A DNA stretch of 64,000 nt. Source: JBCCXL01 sp039191605 (GTDB lineage: Bacteria > Acidobacteriota > Thermoanaerobaculia > Multivoradales > JAHZIX01). A program made the translations under genes and the position numbers. The stretch spans positions 62,001 to 126,000 of the forward strand of contig JBCCXL010000002.1 of the NCBI GenBank assembly GCA_039191605.1, read 5' to 3'. Of the stretch, positions 10,420 through 19,329 are shown in pieces. Position 1 is the stretch's first letter. Each line of letters starts with the position of its first letter. A model generated the notes under the pieces. It was not told the DNA's origin, ran no database searches, and saw nothing but the letters and a program-made list of their open reading frames with translations.

Positions 10420-11454
10420 TCAGTCGAGAAAGGTGCGCACCGAATAGCTGTCTCGGCGCCGGAAGCCCTTGAAGGTCACCATCTCCCCCAGCAGGCCGGT
10501 GGTCAGCACCTGAACCCCCATCACCATCAGCAGCACCCCCAAGAGCAGCAGCGGCCGGTTGGACAGGGTCTCCCCCATCCCCCACAGCACCGCCAGGTAG
10601 AGGTTGATGCAGAAGCCGATGGCGAGGAAGAGCAGCCCGAAGACGCCGAAGAGATGCAGCGGCCGCCGGGTGTACTTGGTAATGAAGAGGACGGTGATCA
10701 GGTCCAGTAGACCCTTGTAGAAGCGATCCCAGCCGTATTTCGACACGCCGTGACGGCGAGGGTGATGCTTGACCTGCAGCTCCCCGACCCGAAAGCCGCG
10801 GCGGCTGGCCAGCACCGGGATGTAGCGGTGCAGCTCGCCGTAGACGAAGACCTGCTCCAGCACCACCCGCCGGTAGGCCTTGAAGCCGCAGTTGAAGTCG
10901 TGGAGATCCACCTGCGCCAGCTTGCGAGTCACCCAATTGAAGAGCTTCGAGGGCCAGCGCTTCGAGATCGGATCCTTGCGGCGCTTCTTCCAGCCGGAGA
11001 CCAGGTCGAGATCTTCCTCTTCCAGGCGCTCCAGGAAGCGGGGAATCTCGTGGGGGTCATCCTGCAGATCCCCGTCCATGGTGATCAGAATCTCGCCTCG
11101 AGAATGATCGAAGCCGGCGCTCAGCGCCGCTGCCTTGCCGAAGTTGCGCCGCAGCTCCACCAGCTTCACCCGAGGGTCTGCCTCCCGCGCCGCCTGCACC
11201 CGCTTCGGCGTCCCGTCCCGGGAGCCGTCATCGATGAAAACGATCTCGAAGCTGCGGCCGAGACCGTCCAGCACCTCCGCCACCTGGCGGGAGAGCTCCT
11301 CCACCGTCTCCGCCTCGTCCAGCACCGGCACCAGCACGCTGATCTCCGGGGCGTCCGTCTGTGGCGCGATGCTCTCGGAGGCCGACTCTGGAGACGCCAG
11401 GTGCGGACCGCTGGGAGAGGATGTGAGGGCTGCTGAGGATGAAGATGCAGTCAT
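10420..11454 (-). CDS. Polyprenyl-phosphate glycosyltransferase, GT2 (DPM/ArnC-like)
   Basis: A 344-residue GT2 enzyme with two C-terminal membrane segments (about 265-285 and 298-320). FIDDGS at 73-78 and MDGDLQDDP at 126-134 carry the nucleotide and metal-binding aspartates. This layout is that of enzymes loading a sugar onto undecaprenyl or dolichyl phosphate, as in ArnC, GtrB and DPM synthases. The first 35 residues are a Ser-rich disordered stretch. The ATG at 11454 is used. About 140 bases of non-coding DNA separate it from the next GT, with no clear terminator. Confidence 0.88.
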   Translation of the reverse strand: MTASSSSAALTSSPSGPHLASPESASESIAPQTDAPEISVLVPVLDEAETVEELSRQVAEVLDGLGRSFEIVFIDDGSRDGTPKRVQAAREADPRVKLVELRRNFGKAAALSAGFDHSRGEILITMDGDLQDDPHEIPRFLERLEEEDLDLVSGWKKRRKDPISKRWPSKLFNWVTRKLAQVDLHDFNCGFKAYRRVVLEQVFVYGELHRYIPVLASRRGFRVGELQVKHHPRRHGVSKYGWDRFYKGLLDLITVLFITKYTRRPLHLFGVFGLLFLAIGFCINLYLAVLWGMGETLSNRPLLLLGVLLMVMGVQVLTTGLLGEMVTFKGFRRRDSYSVRTFLD

Positions 11455-11506
11455 GATGATGTTGGGGCCAGCTTCAACGGGCCCGTCGCCGAATAGGGGG
11501 AAATGC

Positions 11507-12841
11507 TCAGGAGGCGACGCCCTGGAGGGCCATCACCGCCTCGGCGGCCTTCTTGCCGGAGCGCATGGAGTGGTCCATGTTGAAGTACTGCCACTCGCCG
11601 AAGCGTCCGGCGGTCCAGATGCCCTGGGTCTCCAGCCAGGAGCGAATGGTGGTGACGTTCTTGCCGTGGTCGAGGTCGTAGATCACGTAGGCCGGCAGGA
11701 TCCGCTCGGTATGCACCAGGTCGATCTCGTCGTCCGGATGCAGAATCTTTGCCGCCCGCAGAGCCTCGATGGTGCGCTCCACGGCGCTCTCCTCGTCCAG
11801 CGGACGATGCTCCGAGAAGGCGACCTCGGTGGCGATGGACGAGCAGCCCTCCGGCACCGTATCCGGGCTGAAGGTGCCCGGGAAGGAGAGGCGATGGAAA
11901 GGGAAGATGTCTTCGTAGAAGTAGACCCAATGCTTGTCCGAGATATTCGGTCGCTTGACCCCGAGGTTGACGCAGTAGATCCCCTGGTAGGCCAGGCCGT
12001 TCACCGCCTTCTCCACCTCCGGCGGCAGGTTCGGAATGAAGCGCTGCAGGTGGCAGAGGGGGAAGGTGAAGATCAGCTTGTCGAAGGGCACCACCTCGCC
12101 ACCGGCGAAGACCACCTGGCGCTGCGGCAGCTCGATTCGCTCCACCTTTTGGTTCAGCTGCACCATGCCGTCCAAGCGCTGCCCCAGCGCCTTCGGCAGC
12201 GGCTCGATGCCGCCGTAGCGGGGGTACCAGAAGTGAGAGGTCGCCCCCACCCCGGCCACCTCGGTGCTCAGGGCCCCGGCGATGATGCGCTCGAAATTGG
12301 GGGTCGGCACCCGGCGGCCGATCCAGTTGAAGTCCATGGTGGAAGGCTCCACCGTCCAGATCTTCTTCGCGTAGGGGATCATCAGGTGATCGGCGATGCC
12401 CTCACCGAAGAAGCCGCGCATCCAGTCCTCGTAATTCTGCGGCGAGAACTCTCCCTTCGCCTGCGCCTCCACGGCCCGCACCAGGCCCACCAGGCAATCC
12501 TTCACGATCTCCGACGGCAGCCCCGCCAGGTGCGCCTGGAAGGGGAACTCGGTGTAGAGATCATGGGCCTGGTGGTAGATGTAGGCCTCCCGCACCTGGG
12601 CGTGGAAGTTGTCTCCCAACAAATCCCGGATCAGCGCCTCCATCTCGTCGTCGATGGTGAACAGGATGTGCGGACCATAGTCGAACTTATAGCCCTCCAC
12701 CTCCATCGACCGAGCCAATCCCCCCACCCGCGACTCCCGCTCGTACACCTGCCAATCGTCCTGCCCTGCCTGCCGCAGCGTATACGCCGCCGACATACCG
12801 GCCAGGCCGCCGCCGAGAATGACGTTCTGCCGTTCGCCCAT
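11507..12841 (-). CDS. FAD-dependent amine-oxidase/UDP-galactopyranose mutase-like flavoprotein
   Basis: The ATG at 12841 gives a 444-residue protein that begins MGERQNVILGGGLAGM, placing the FAD-binding GGGLAG where this family has it. A TTG at 12901 would add 20 unlike residues. The order ERESRVGGLARS, then YKFDYGPHILFT, then IPYAKKIWTVEP matches the NAD(P)-binding Rossmann-like flavoproteins seen in polysaccharide clusters, related to protoporphyrinogen oxidase and UDP-galactopyranose mutase. The next genes downstream are a GT2 and a GT4, so a role in sugar-nucleotide or lipid-sugar chemistry is likely. The precise reaction cannot be assigned. Confidence 0.82.
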   Translation of the reverse strand: MGERQNVILGGGLAGMSAAYTLRQAGQDDWQVYERESRVGGLARSMEVEGYKFDYGPHILFTIDDEMEALIRDLLGDNFHAQVREAYIYHQAHDLYTEFPFQAHLAGLPSEIVKDCLVGLVRAVEAQAKGEFSPQNYEDWMRGFFGEGIADHLMIPYAKKIWTVEPSTMDFNWIGRRVPTPNFERIIAGALSTEVAGVGATSHFWYPRYGGIEPLPKALGQRLDGMVQLNQKVERIELPQRQVVFAGGEVVPFDKLIFTFPLCHLQRFIPNLPPEVEKAVNGLAYQGIYCVNLGVKRPNISDKHWVYFYEDIFPFHRLSFPGTFSPDTVPEGCSSIATEVAFSEHRPLDEESAVERTIEALRAAKILHPDDEIDLVHTERILPAYVIYDLDHGKNVTTIRSWLETQGIWTAGRFGEWQYFNMDHSMRSGKKAAEAVMALQGVAS

Positions 12842-13049
12842 GAAGTAGCAATGCCTTTCGGAGTGGATCTCGGGGACAGCTCCCCTGCGCAAGAGCCCCA
12901 ACCCCGAACACCATCGGAGCCAAGACCGGCGCTATTGTCTCCCGCCGGGCGGGAGGGGGCAAGGGGAAGGCGGGCCACAGCCGGATCAATGAGATCGAAT
13001 TCAGCCCTCCGAATCATTCGTGGTCCACTCGCACAGCACAGCTAAATGC

Positions 13050-13068
13050 TAAGGCACTCTAGGCACTC
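13050..13068 (-). repeat. Tandem duplication over a stop codon, period about 10
   Basis: Read on the minus strand, GAGTGCCTAG is followed by AGTGCCTTAG. The first copy holds the TAG stop of the 1042-residue protein at 13059-13061 and the second repeats it with one extra T. Confidence 0.6.
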
Positions 13069-16000
13069 AGGTTTTGGAGCAACTCACCGTTCTTAATTCG
13101 ACCTATATAGCTCTTCACCTTCAGACGCCATCTCCAAGCCAAATAAGCCTCTTGATACTCACTGTCCTGTAGCGCTCCTTCGATTCTTTCAAAAACTTCC
13201 GCGCCTTTCGTACTCAGAACACCGAAACGCCTCCGTGCAGTAATCCGCGAATGCAGGGACCATAGTATCGCCACCCTACTCATTAATTGAATACGACCAG
13301 CCATATACTCATTAAATGCCACTTCGATTGTTTTCTTATTACTGTCATCTTTCTCCTCCCGTCGGCGCACCTCTAGTTTCTTATACTCCTTTGCGACTTC
13401 TAGAACCCTACTCTCGTATTCGCCCTTGGTATTGAGTGCGAGTCGAGACTCTTCCAGCATCACCTCAGTGATCTGAGAAATCCCACTCAGAGCAACTTCG
13501 CTTACACAATCCCAATAGTTCACCAAATTGTCTGGCTTGAGCGGAAGCTCCCGCAGATCAACATCACACCTACCACTAAACTCCTCTTTGGCAAGCTCAA
13601 TCACCTCCTTGACCTGTCGAGTCGCGTAAATCAACTGAGGCGAAGGCAGCTCATGCGGAACTAAATCCCTACTCTCGATCGTATACCTTAGAATCTCCTG
13701 CAATCCTCCCACAAGCCTCATGCCTTCGTTAGACACTTGTGAAGGATTAACCTGGCAATCAACTTCGAGCGTCTCCTCGAACCACTCGGACATAGCAGCA
13801 GTATCAACCCGTAATTCCGCAATACAACTCAGGAAGTAAGTAAACAAAGTCAACTCAACCATGTCGAGTGTCTTTATTTTCTTCCGCTTAGCATCATCAC
13901 CCTTACTCTCTCGATGGCTTCTCGAAGAGCTTTCCGCACCAGAGGAAGTCATACCTCTGGCAGACTCGACACTTTTCGCAGACTCGATATCGTCCCCAAT
14001 CTCATCTCTTAGAAACTCATACCAGGAAAGCCTCCAAACGTCATCAGACTGATCTTCAGCCTTGCCCTTACGAGATTCACACCACTGCTCGAGAGAGTCA
14101 TACCACTGAATGAACTCCTCGTTCAGCCGGCAATCAATCGGACCAACTCGGCCTGACACCTTCTGCAGGCCAGAATCTCCTCCTGGGGCCAGCCTCGCTT
14201 GACAGGGAAAACTACCTTGATAAGCGAAGACGGCAGAATTGTCTTGATCACTCCTGTTATCCGATGTCTTTTCGCTGATCCACACAGCGCTCACTGTCAA
14301 AACCTGAATTGGCGCATCAACATTCTCCGCAGAAAGCGTTCGCCAATTCTTCAGCTGATCCTTCCACAGTCCAACTACGCCCCAATTCTTCTTCTCATCA
14401 TCAACGTTCACACCCGGAGACAGCGATCGTTTACTCATCCCAATCGAGGTCACAGTTAACACAGAAGAGCCTGGATCATCTGCAAATACACTAGCGTATC
14501 TTGCTGACCATCTATGCTTCAACTGAGGACCATCTAGTAAGAGCGCCAGCAATAGGGTCGGACCGACACCCCTAAGAACCTCAGACACCGGATCTAAACG
14601 CGCCAAATCCTCGCAGATCAATGGAGAAACTGTCATCCATGAGTTTGCTGCTAGTACCGTCAGCCGTCGCCTTGTAACCTGAATTGCCTCCCACCACTTC
14701 CTACCGCCTGAAAGTACACCACCCAAGCTGTACTGCTCAATCTGATTATCATCGATCTTCCATCGATGATGTTTGTCCTGAAGAACATCATGCCACTGCC
14801 CACCATAATAGAGAGATAATACGACTCTATTAAAGCCCTTCGCGTGTGGTGTCACCTCATAATGCACACGTTCAGAATCAACGTCATCTGAACTACTCGC
14901 AGACCCCTGGCTCTCAATCGGTTTATTTCTTCTCTCTGGCTTTTTATTGCTCGCCTCCTCTCCGTCCTCGTACCGGGCACTCACGCCGGTGACGATCATC
15001 GGGATCTTGTGCGGTGGAAGGTTGGCTTCGAGATGTCGCTTGAGTTGCCTAAGGTCTCTCCTCTTCAGAGCCATCTCCGGGAAAACGAGCAGATGAATTC
15101 GGCGTACTTCATTTTCTACTTCCTTGATTGCACTCAGAACACCCTCAGGGTTCAAACCTCCGGGGCAATCAGGCTCATAGTGGAAGTATCGATCTTGCCC
15201 CAGTTGAAGAGGGGCTTGGGGGTGTAGAAGAGGCGAAAAAAAGTTCGCATCAATCTTGAATGGCCATGGCACAACCATAATATTGATAATATTTTCGTCC
15301 GAGTTAATCCAAGGAAATGCCCGCCAAGCCACATCTACTTCGGTCTGGTGAAAAGTCAAGTTCTGCGAAAAGGAACGTAAGGTAATGCCAACTTGCGGAG
15401 TACGGGTTTTTGGCAACACCGTTCCCCGGAACTTCGGAACTCTAGATAAAGAGCCCCTCAATGCAAGCATAAAATTCGCCTGCATATAAAACTCAGAGAC
15501 CTCAGTCGGCGGCTCATAGTCCTGATCAATGATCGGAAAATTCGATTCAGGAGAGAATGCGATTCCAACACCCTTCATTGCTTCGTCGGCAATCCCATGA
15601 AGTTCCAAGATTGTCGCAAGAAGCTTCCAAGGCCTGAGCTCTTCATCTTCAGTTGCATCAGGGTCGTAATTTTTCTTATACTCACAATCATATAGAAGAT
15701 CTACTTCAAGATCGGCTAGACGTCGAACCTCATCCTTATAAAATGACATTTTTTCTGGTAAATCTACCCCGCTATTTAACCCAAGAGCTATTGATTCACG
15801 CCACTCCTTACCGTACACAGAAGCCTTCTTTGGCCAATCCTCAGGAGGCCAGTAATTCTTCTTTACGGGCGAGAACGCTCGCCGATACGAACCTGTTGCA
15901 GTAAGCAGAAGTGCAGTTAGAGCAAAGATATCTGGAGGCCACTCAAACCACCGGTCGAGCAACATCTCTTCTCTGTTATTCCACTCAACCGGCTGTGCTT

Positions 16001-16187
16001 GGACAATAAAATCTCGAAGAGTAGTGCTGTACTTTTTGATCAGTGATTCCTTACTCAACTGCAAGCCCCCTGCTTCGTTACAACGTAAATGTCTGATAAA
16101 TCTAGCCTTCGTATAGAAACGCGCAATTCCTCCAGTCAAGGGCTCATCAAAGCCTGGCAACCTGCATCTTTTCTGCCGAAGTCTCAC
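13059..16187 (-). CDS. Large low-GC protein with a nitrilase-like core, possible defence protein
   Basis: A 1042-residue protein with no signal peptide. Residues about 300-665 look like a carbon-nitrogen hydrolase domain. The catalytic triad can be traced as Glu371 in LLVFPEM, Lys472 in LQDKHHRW and Cys525 in PLICEDLAR, followed by HRWSARYASVFADD and VLTVTSIGM as in nitrilases. Residues 1-300 are unassigned, with a Trp/Pro-rich stretch at 80-118 (WFEWPPDIFALTALLL). Residues 700-1042 are mostly charged helices and a coiled coil near 940-980. Four counted lines of this gene gave 114 of 240 G+C, against 41 of 60 in the adjacent gene, which suggests transfer. Known nitrilase-fused defence proteins carry a reverse transcriptase; no YxDD motif is seen here. 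The GTG start at 16187 is uncertain; an in-frame TTG lies about 42 codons in. Confidence 0.75.
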   Translation of the reverse strand: MRLRQKRCRLPGFDEPLTGGIARFYTKARFIRHLRCNEAGGLQLSKESLIKKYSTTLRDFIVQAQPVEWNNREEMLLDRWFEWPPDIFALTALLLTATGSYRRAFSPVKKNYWPPEDWPKKASVYGKEWRESIALGLNSGVDLPEKMSFYKDEVRRLADLEVDLLYDCEYKKNYDPDATEDEELRPWKLLATILELHGIADEAMKGVGIAFSPESNFPIIDQDYEPPTEVSEFYMQANFMLALRGSLSRVPKFRGTVLPKTRTPQVGITLRSFSQNLTFHQTEVDVAWRAFPWINSDENIINIMVVPWPFKIDANFFSPLLHPQAPLQLGQDRYFHYEPDCPGGLNPEGVLSAIKEVENEVRRIHLLVFPEMALKRRDLRQLKRHLEANLPPHKIPMIVTGVSARYEDGEEASNKKPERRNKPIESQGSASSSDDVDSERVHYEVTPHAKGFNRVVLSLYYGGQWHDVLQDKHHRWKIDDNQIEQYSLGGVLSGGRKWWEAIQVTRRRLTVLAANSWMTVSPLICEDLARLDPVSEVLRGVGPTLLLALLLDGPQLKHRWSARYASVFADDPGSSVLTVTSIGMSKRSLSPGVNVDDEKKNWGVVGLWKDQLKNWRTLSAENVDAPIQVLTVSAVWISEKTSDNRSDQDNSAVFAYQGSFPCQARLAPGGDSGLQKVSGRVGPIDCRLNEEFIQWYDSLEQWCESRKGKAEDQSDDVWRLSWYEFLRDEIGDDIESAKSVESARGMTSSGAESSSRSHRESKGDDAKRKKIKTLDMVELTLFTYFLSCIAELRVDTAAMSEWFEETLEVDCQVNPSQVSNEGMRLVGGLQEILRYTIESRDLVPHELPSPQLIYATRQVKEVIELAKEEFSGRCDVDLRELPLKPDNLVNYWDCVSEVALSGISQITEVMLEESRLALNTKGEYESRVLEVAKEYKKLEVRRREEKDDSNKKTIEVAFNEYMAGRIQLMSRVAILWSLHSRITARRRFGVLSTKGAEVFERIEGALQDSEYQEAYLAWRWRLKVKSYIGRIKNGELLQNLSA

Positions 16188-16290
16188 TGAGAGCCGCTGT
16201 TCTCTTACCGAAGAGACGACGAGTCAATGCGAGGCTTCACCGACTCCGACTGTTACAACGACTAGATCTCTACCGAAACAGAGGAGAAAT

Positions 16291-16321
16291 CTAGTTGATC
16301 CCCCAACAGAGCTAGCTGATC
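16291..16321 (-). repeat. Tandem duplication over a stop codon, period 21
   Basis: CTAGTTGATC at 16291-16300 nearly repeats CTAGCTGATC at 16312-16321, which contains the TAG stop of the BTAD protein. A nearby inverted pair, ACTAGAT (16261-16267) and ATCTAGT (16289-16295), could form a hairpin in the gap before the nitrilase-like gene. Confidence 0.55.
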
Positions 16322-18072
16322 AACCGATGATAAGCCCGCGTCGTCTCCGGCAGGGGACCGACGCCGAGATCGCTTTGGAGCAGGCTGGTGAGGCGCTGAT
16401 ATTGGCGGCGGACGAGGTCGCGGCGGCCGCGGTGGGCGTAGTGGGTCATGAGGGAGACGTGAATGGATTCTTCGAGGGGGTCTTCGAGGAGGTAGGCGCG
16501 CCAGGCGTCGAGGGCGAGGGTGGGCTGGTGGAGGGTGTCGGCGGCGCTGGCGAGGATCTTGAGGAGGTCGAGGTAGGTGCGGTGGAGGCTCTCGCGGCGG
16601 CGACGGGCCCAGAGGGCGTCGACGCCGGGAAGGAAAGGGCCGGCGTAGAGGGCCCAGGCCTGGCGCAGGGGGTCGAGGACGGCGTTGGCGGCCTCTTCGC
16701 TGTGCTGTGGCTCGGCCTGCTGCTCGGGATCAGCCCGGGGGAAGGCTTGGAAGGCGCTGCGGCCCTCGGCGACGAGAGCCTCGAAGCGCTCTATATCGAG
16801 GGTCCAGCGCGCTCGGGGATCGAGGCGGTAGGTGCCGTTGGCGAATTCGATGCCGGACCAGCTGGCTCCCCGACCGGCGCCGAGGTTGCGGCGCAGATGG
16901 CTGAGGGTGGGATGGAAGTTCTTGCGGATGATCTCTGGATCTTCCCCCGGGAAGATCGCCTCGGCGACCTCGTCGCGGCTCGCTCGGCGGCCGGGGCTGA
17001 GGGAGAGAAAGGTGAGCAGAAGCAGGGAGCGGCGCAGGGTCCAGGAGACCTGCTGGGGAGGGTCCACGTCGACCCGGGTCAGGGAGGGAGGGCCGAGGAG
17101 GCGCAGCTCGAAGGCGGCGACGGTCTCGTGAGCCGCGGCGGCATCGGCTCCCTGCCAGCTGCTGGAGGAGTCGGTCGATTCAGCGCCTGGAGCTGTCGAC
17201 GGCGAGGGAACTTCGCGCTGCACCGCGCTGCGGGAGCGTAGGCTCGAGGCCAGCACCCGAGGTAGACGAGAACCCCGAGAGCCGGCCAGCACCAGGCCGT
17301 GGCGATGGGCCAGGCGCTGCCAGGCGGCGTCTCCTCCGATGGCCACCAGCGCGGCGCGAAGATCCCCTTCTCCACCTTCGTCCAGCACCCGCTGGAGAGT
17401 CGAGACCAGCTCTCGACCCAGGGAGGGCAGCACTCGCTGCTGCAGGAAGCTTTCTACCGCCGGCTGCGAGGCGAGGCTCTCCACCGTCAGCCCGCGAGCG
17501 TCGCCAGCCCGTATCGCCAGCCTCACCAGCTCGAGCCAGCCCTCGGTGACGTAGCCGAGGTTCTCCAATGCCGTGGACGAGAGATGATCTCCGGTCTCGC
17601 TCCACCACAGCTGCTCCATCTCCCGCTCCGTCAACAGCAGCTCCCAGGGGTCCAGCAGCGCACTCCCCTCCTCTTCGTCCCCGAAGTCCACGGGAGAATC
17701 CGTCGCCACCACCAAGGGCGGCTCCAGCATCAGACCTTCGAGACGGCGGGCGCCTTCTTCCCCCAGCAGGGGCCGAGGGAAGCGGCGGCAGAGGACATAG
17801 GGCAGGCCCTGGCGCCAGGCCTCGGCGACGGTCGCCATCAACTCCTCGGGACTCTCCAGAGCCGCTGGAGGAATCTCCCGGGCCCCGAGCTGGGCGAGGT
17901 GGCGCAGCAGACGGCGCTGACCGGCGCCGGGCCAGCCCCAAATCTGAATCACCGGCCCCGGCAGGCGCCGCAGGCGATCCGACAGGCGCTCGATCCAGGG
18001 CTCCAGCCCGGAGGGGCGCTGGGCGTCGCGCTGGACGTCGCGCTGGGTATGGCTGAGGCGCTCTGGATTCAC
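16312..18072 (-). CDS. BTAD-domain transcriptional regulator with degenerate P-loop
   Basis: A 586-residue regulator. Residues about 321-418 form a winged helix of the SARP/OmpR type (FELRLLGPPSL, then FANGTYRLDP) and 424-575 the helical bacterial transcriptional activation domain (ALDAWRAYLLEDPLEESIH, DLGVGPLPETTRAYH). The N-terminal 300 residues look like a reduced STAND ATPase. Its Walker A position reads GWPGAGQR at 46-53, so the Lys and Ser/Thr that bind ATP are replaced by Gln52 and Arg53 and nucleotide binding is unlikely. The GTG at 18072 is used. It lies 124 bases upstream of the low-GC nitrilase-like gene on the same strand and 47 bases after the UDG gene. Targets are unknown. Confidence 0.82.
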   Translation of the reverse strand: MNPERLSHTQRDVQRDAQRPSGLEPWIERLSDRLRRLPGPVIQIWGWPGAGQRRLLRHLAQLGAREIPPAALESPEELMATVAEAWRQGLPYVLCRRFPRPLLGEEGARRLEGLMLEPPLVVATDSPVDFGDEEEGSALLDPWELLLTEREMEQLWWSETGDHLSSTALENLGYVTEGWLELVRLAIRAGDARGLTVESLASQPAVESFLQQRVLPSLGRELVSTLQRVLDEGGEGDLRAALVAIGGDAAWQRLAHRHGLVLAGSRGSRLPRVLASSLRSRSAVQREVPSPSTAPGAESTDSSSSWQGADAAAAHETVAAFELRLLGPPSLTRVDVDPPQQVSWTLRRSLLLLTFLSLSPGRRASRDEVAEAIFPGEDPEIIRKNFHPTLSHLRRNLGAGRGASWSGIEFANGTYRLDPRARWTLDIERFEALVAEGRSAFQAFPRADPEQQAEPQHSEEAANAVLDPLRQAWALYAGPFLPGVDALWARRRRESLHRTYLDLLKILASAADTLHQPTLALDAWRAYLLEDPLEESIHVSLMTHYAHRGRRDLVRRQYQRLTSLLQSDLGVGPLPETTRAYHRLIS

Positions 18073-18118
18073 GACAGGGCACCTCTGGTGACCGACCGAG
18101 AAAACAGCCCAGCGAAGC

Positions 18119-19324
18119 TCACGGGACCTCCGGGTCTTTCCCCGCTAAGGCGTCCCGCACGATCTGCATATCTTCCCAGGTGGGGCGCTTGAATTTCTGA
18201 TAGCGCAGCAGGGCCGCCGGATGATAGGTCGCCCGCACCGAAACGCCGTGGACCTGATGCCAGCGACCCCGCAGGCGCCCCAGGGGGGCCTTGGTCTGAA
18301 GCAGAGCCTGGGCCGCGACTCGCCCGAGGGCAACGATCACCCGAGGCTGCACCAGCTGAATCTGTCGCTCGAGGAAAGGGCCACAGGCCAACACCTCTTC
18401 GGCCTCGGGATCTCGATTTCTAGGCGGACGACACTTCACCATGTTGGCGATATACACCTCGTCCCGCTGCCGCCCGATGGCCTGAATGATCTTGGTGAGC
18501 AGCTGCCCAGCAGCTCCTACGAAAGGCAGTCCCTGCCGATCCTCATTGGCCCCGGGCCCCTCACCGATAAACATCAAATCGGCGTCGGGATGACCGGAAC
18601 CGAAAACGACCATCTGCCGGGTTGAGGACAGCCCGCAGGCAAGACAGGCGGCGGCTTCCTCGGCGACCTCCCGCAGCAGCGCTGCGCGGGCTTCCGGGTC
18701 TGACGGGACCTCCGGCGCCGGTGGGCGTTCAGCTTCATCGTGACCACCGGTTGGGCCAAAGAGAGAATCTTGATTCTGGGCCTGAGAAGAAGACAGCATC
18801 GCCGGGCGAGGTCTCTGCTCCTGTCCTGCCGTGGAGCCTGAGGCATCCGTGGACGACGGGGCCGGAGCTGGCGGCCTCGCCGGAGACGGAGCTTCAGCGT
18901 GCATTCCTCGCGGCCCCTCGGATCGAGCCGGCGAGCTCGCTGCGGCGGCGGTTTCCCTCGCTTCGTGCGGCCGAGAGGGCACCAGCTCGGCGCTCGACGC
19001 AGCGACTGACTCTGAGGCAGTAGGGCTTGGGGTGGCCGAGCCAGCGGCGAGAGGCTCTAGGCTGGCGGGCGCTGTTCCGCCAAGCTTTGCGGCGATGGGC
19101 TCTACGATGCTGGATTCTGGGATGCCGTGTTCTGAAGAGCTGGGCGCTGGGGGGCTGGGCTCTGGAGCGTCATGGCCCCGGGCTTCTTCGCCTCCAGCAG
19201 CCAGAGGCCGGTTCGGCGGCGCAGGGTAGATCTCCCGAAATCCGAGATCGGCCAAATAGGACATCACCGCGCCGAGCTCCGGGCTCGGCCGGCGCCCTCT
19301 CGCGCGGCGGTCCTCGCCGCCCAT
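18119..19324 (-). CDS. Family 4 uracil-DNA glycosylase with long disordered N-terminus
   Basis: The C-terminal 180 residues are an iron-sulfur uracil-DNA glycosylase that removes uracil from DNA for base excision repair. Motif A is GEGPGANEDRQG at 254-265 and the second catalytic motif YHPAALLR at 367-374. Four cysteines, C227, C230, C298 and C314, should bind the 4Fe-4S cluster; their spacing (3, 68, 16) is the same as I recall for the Thermotoga enzyme (14, 17, 85, 101). Residues 1-30 are a conserved-looking helical start (MSYLADLGFREIY), but 40-215 is a low-complexity Pro/Ala/Ser linker, so the 401-residue protein is twice the usual length. It starts five bases after the CoaBC stop and looks cotranscribed. 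Confidence 0.93.
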   Translation of the reverse strand: MGGEDRRARGRRPSPELGAVMSYLADLGFREIYPAPPNRPLAAGGEEARGHDAPEPSPPAPSSSEHGIPESSIVEPIAAKLGGTAPASLEPLAAGSATPSPTASESVAASSAELVPSRPHEARETAAAASSPARSEGPRGMHAEAPSPARPPAPAPSSTDASGSTAGQEQRPRPAMLSSSQAQNQDSLFGPTGGHDEAERPPAPEVPSDPEARAALLREVAEEAAACLACGLSSTRQMVVFGSGHPDADLMFIGEGPGANEDRQGLPFVGAAGQLLTKIIQAIGRQRDEVYIANMVKCRPPRNRDPEAEEVLACGPFLERQIQLVQPRVIVALGRVAAQALLQTKAPLGRLRGRWHQVHGVSVRATYHPAALLRYQKFKRPTWEDMQIVRDALAGKDPEVP

Positions 19325-19329
19325 GAGGC

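Noticed and set aside
12939..12955. CTCCCGC-CGG-GCGGGAG hairpin as a terminator for the low-GC gene
   Set aside because: The stem is good but no U tract follows on either strand and it is over 100 bases past the stop.
11135..13045. Plus-strand open frame of 636 codons
   Set aside because: It lies opposite the GT2 and flavoprotein genes, has no recognisable domain and is rich in Arg, His and Leu as shadow frames are.
13059..16187. Reverse transcriptase-nitrilase defence protein of DRT1 type
   Set aside because: No YxDD box or other RT motif is visible in the first 300 residues, so only the nitrilase-like part is supported.
13010..16310. Integrated mobile element with direct-repeat ends
   Set aside because: No integrase or transposase, and no matching repeats longer than a few bases were found at the two borders.
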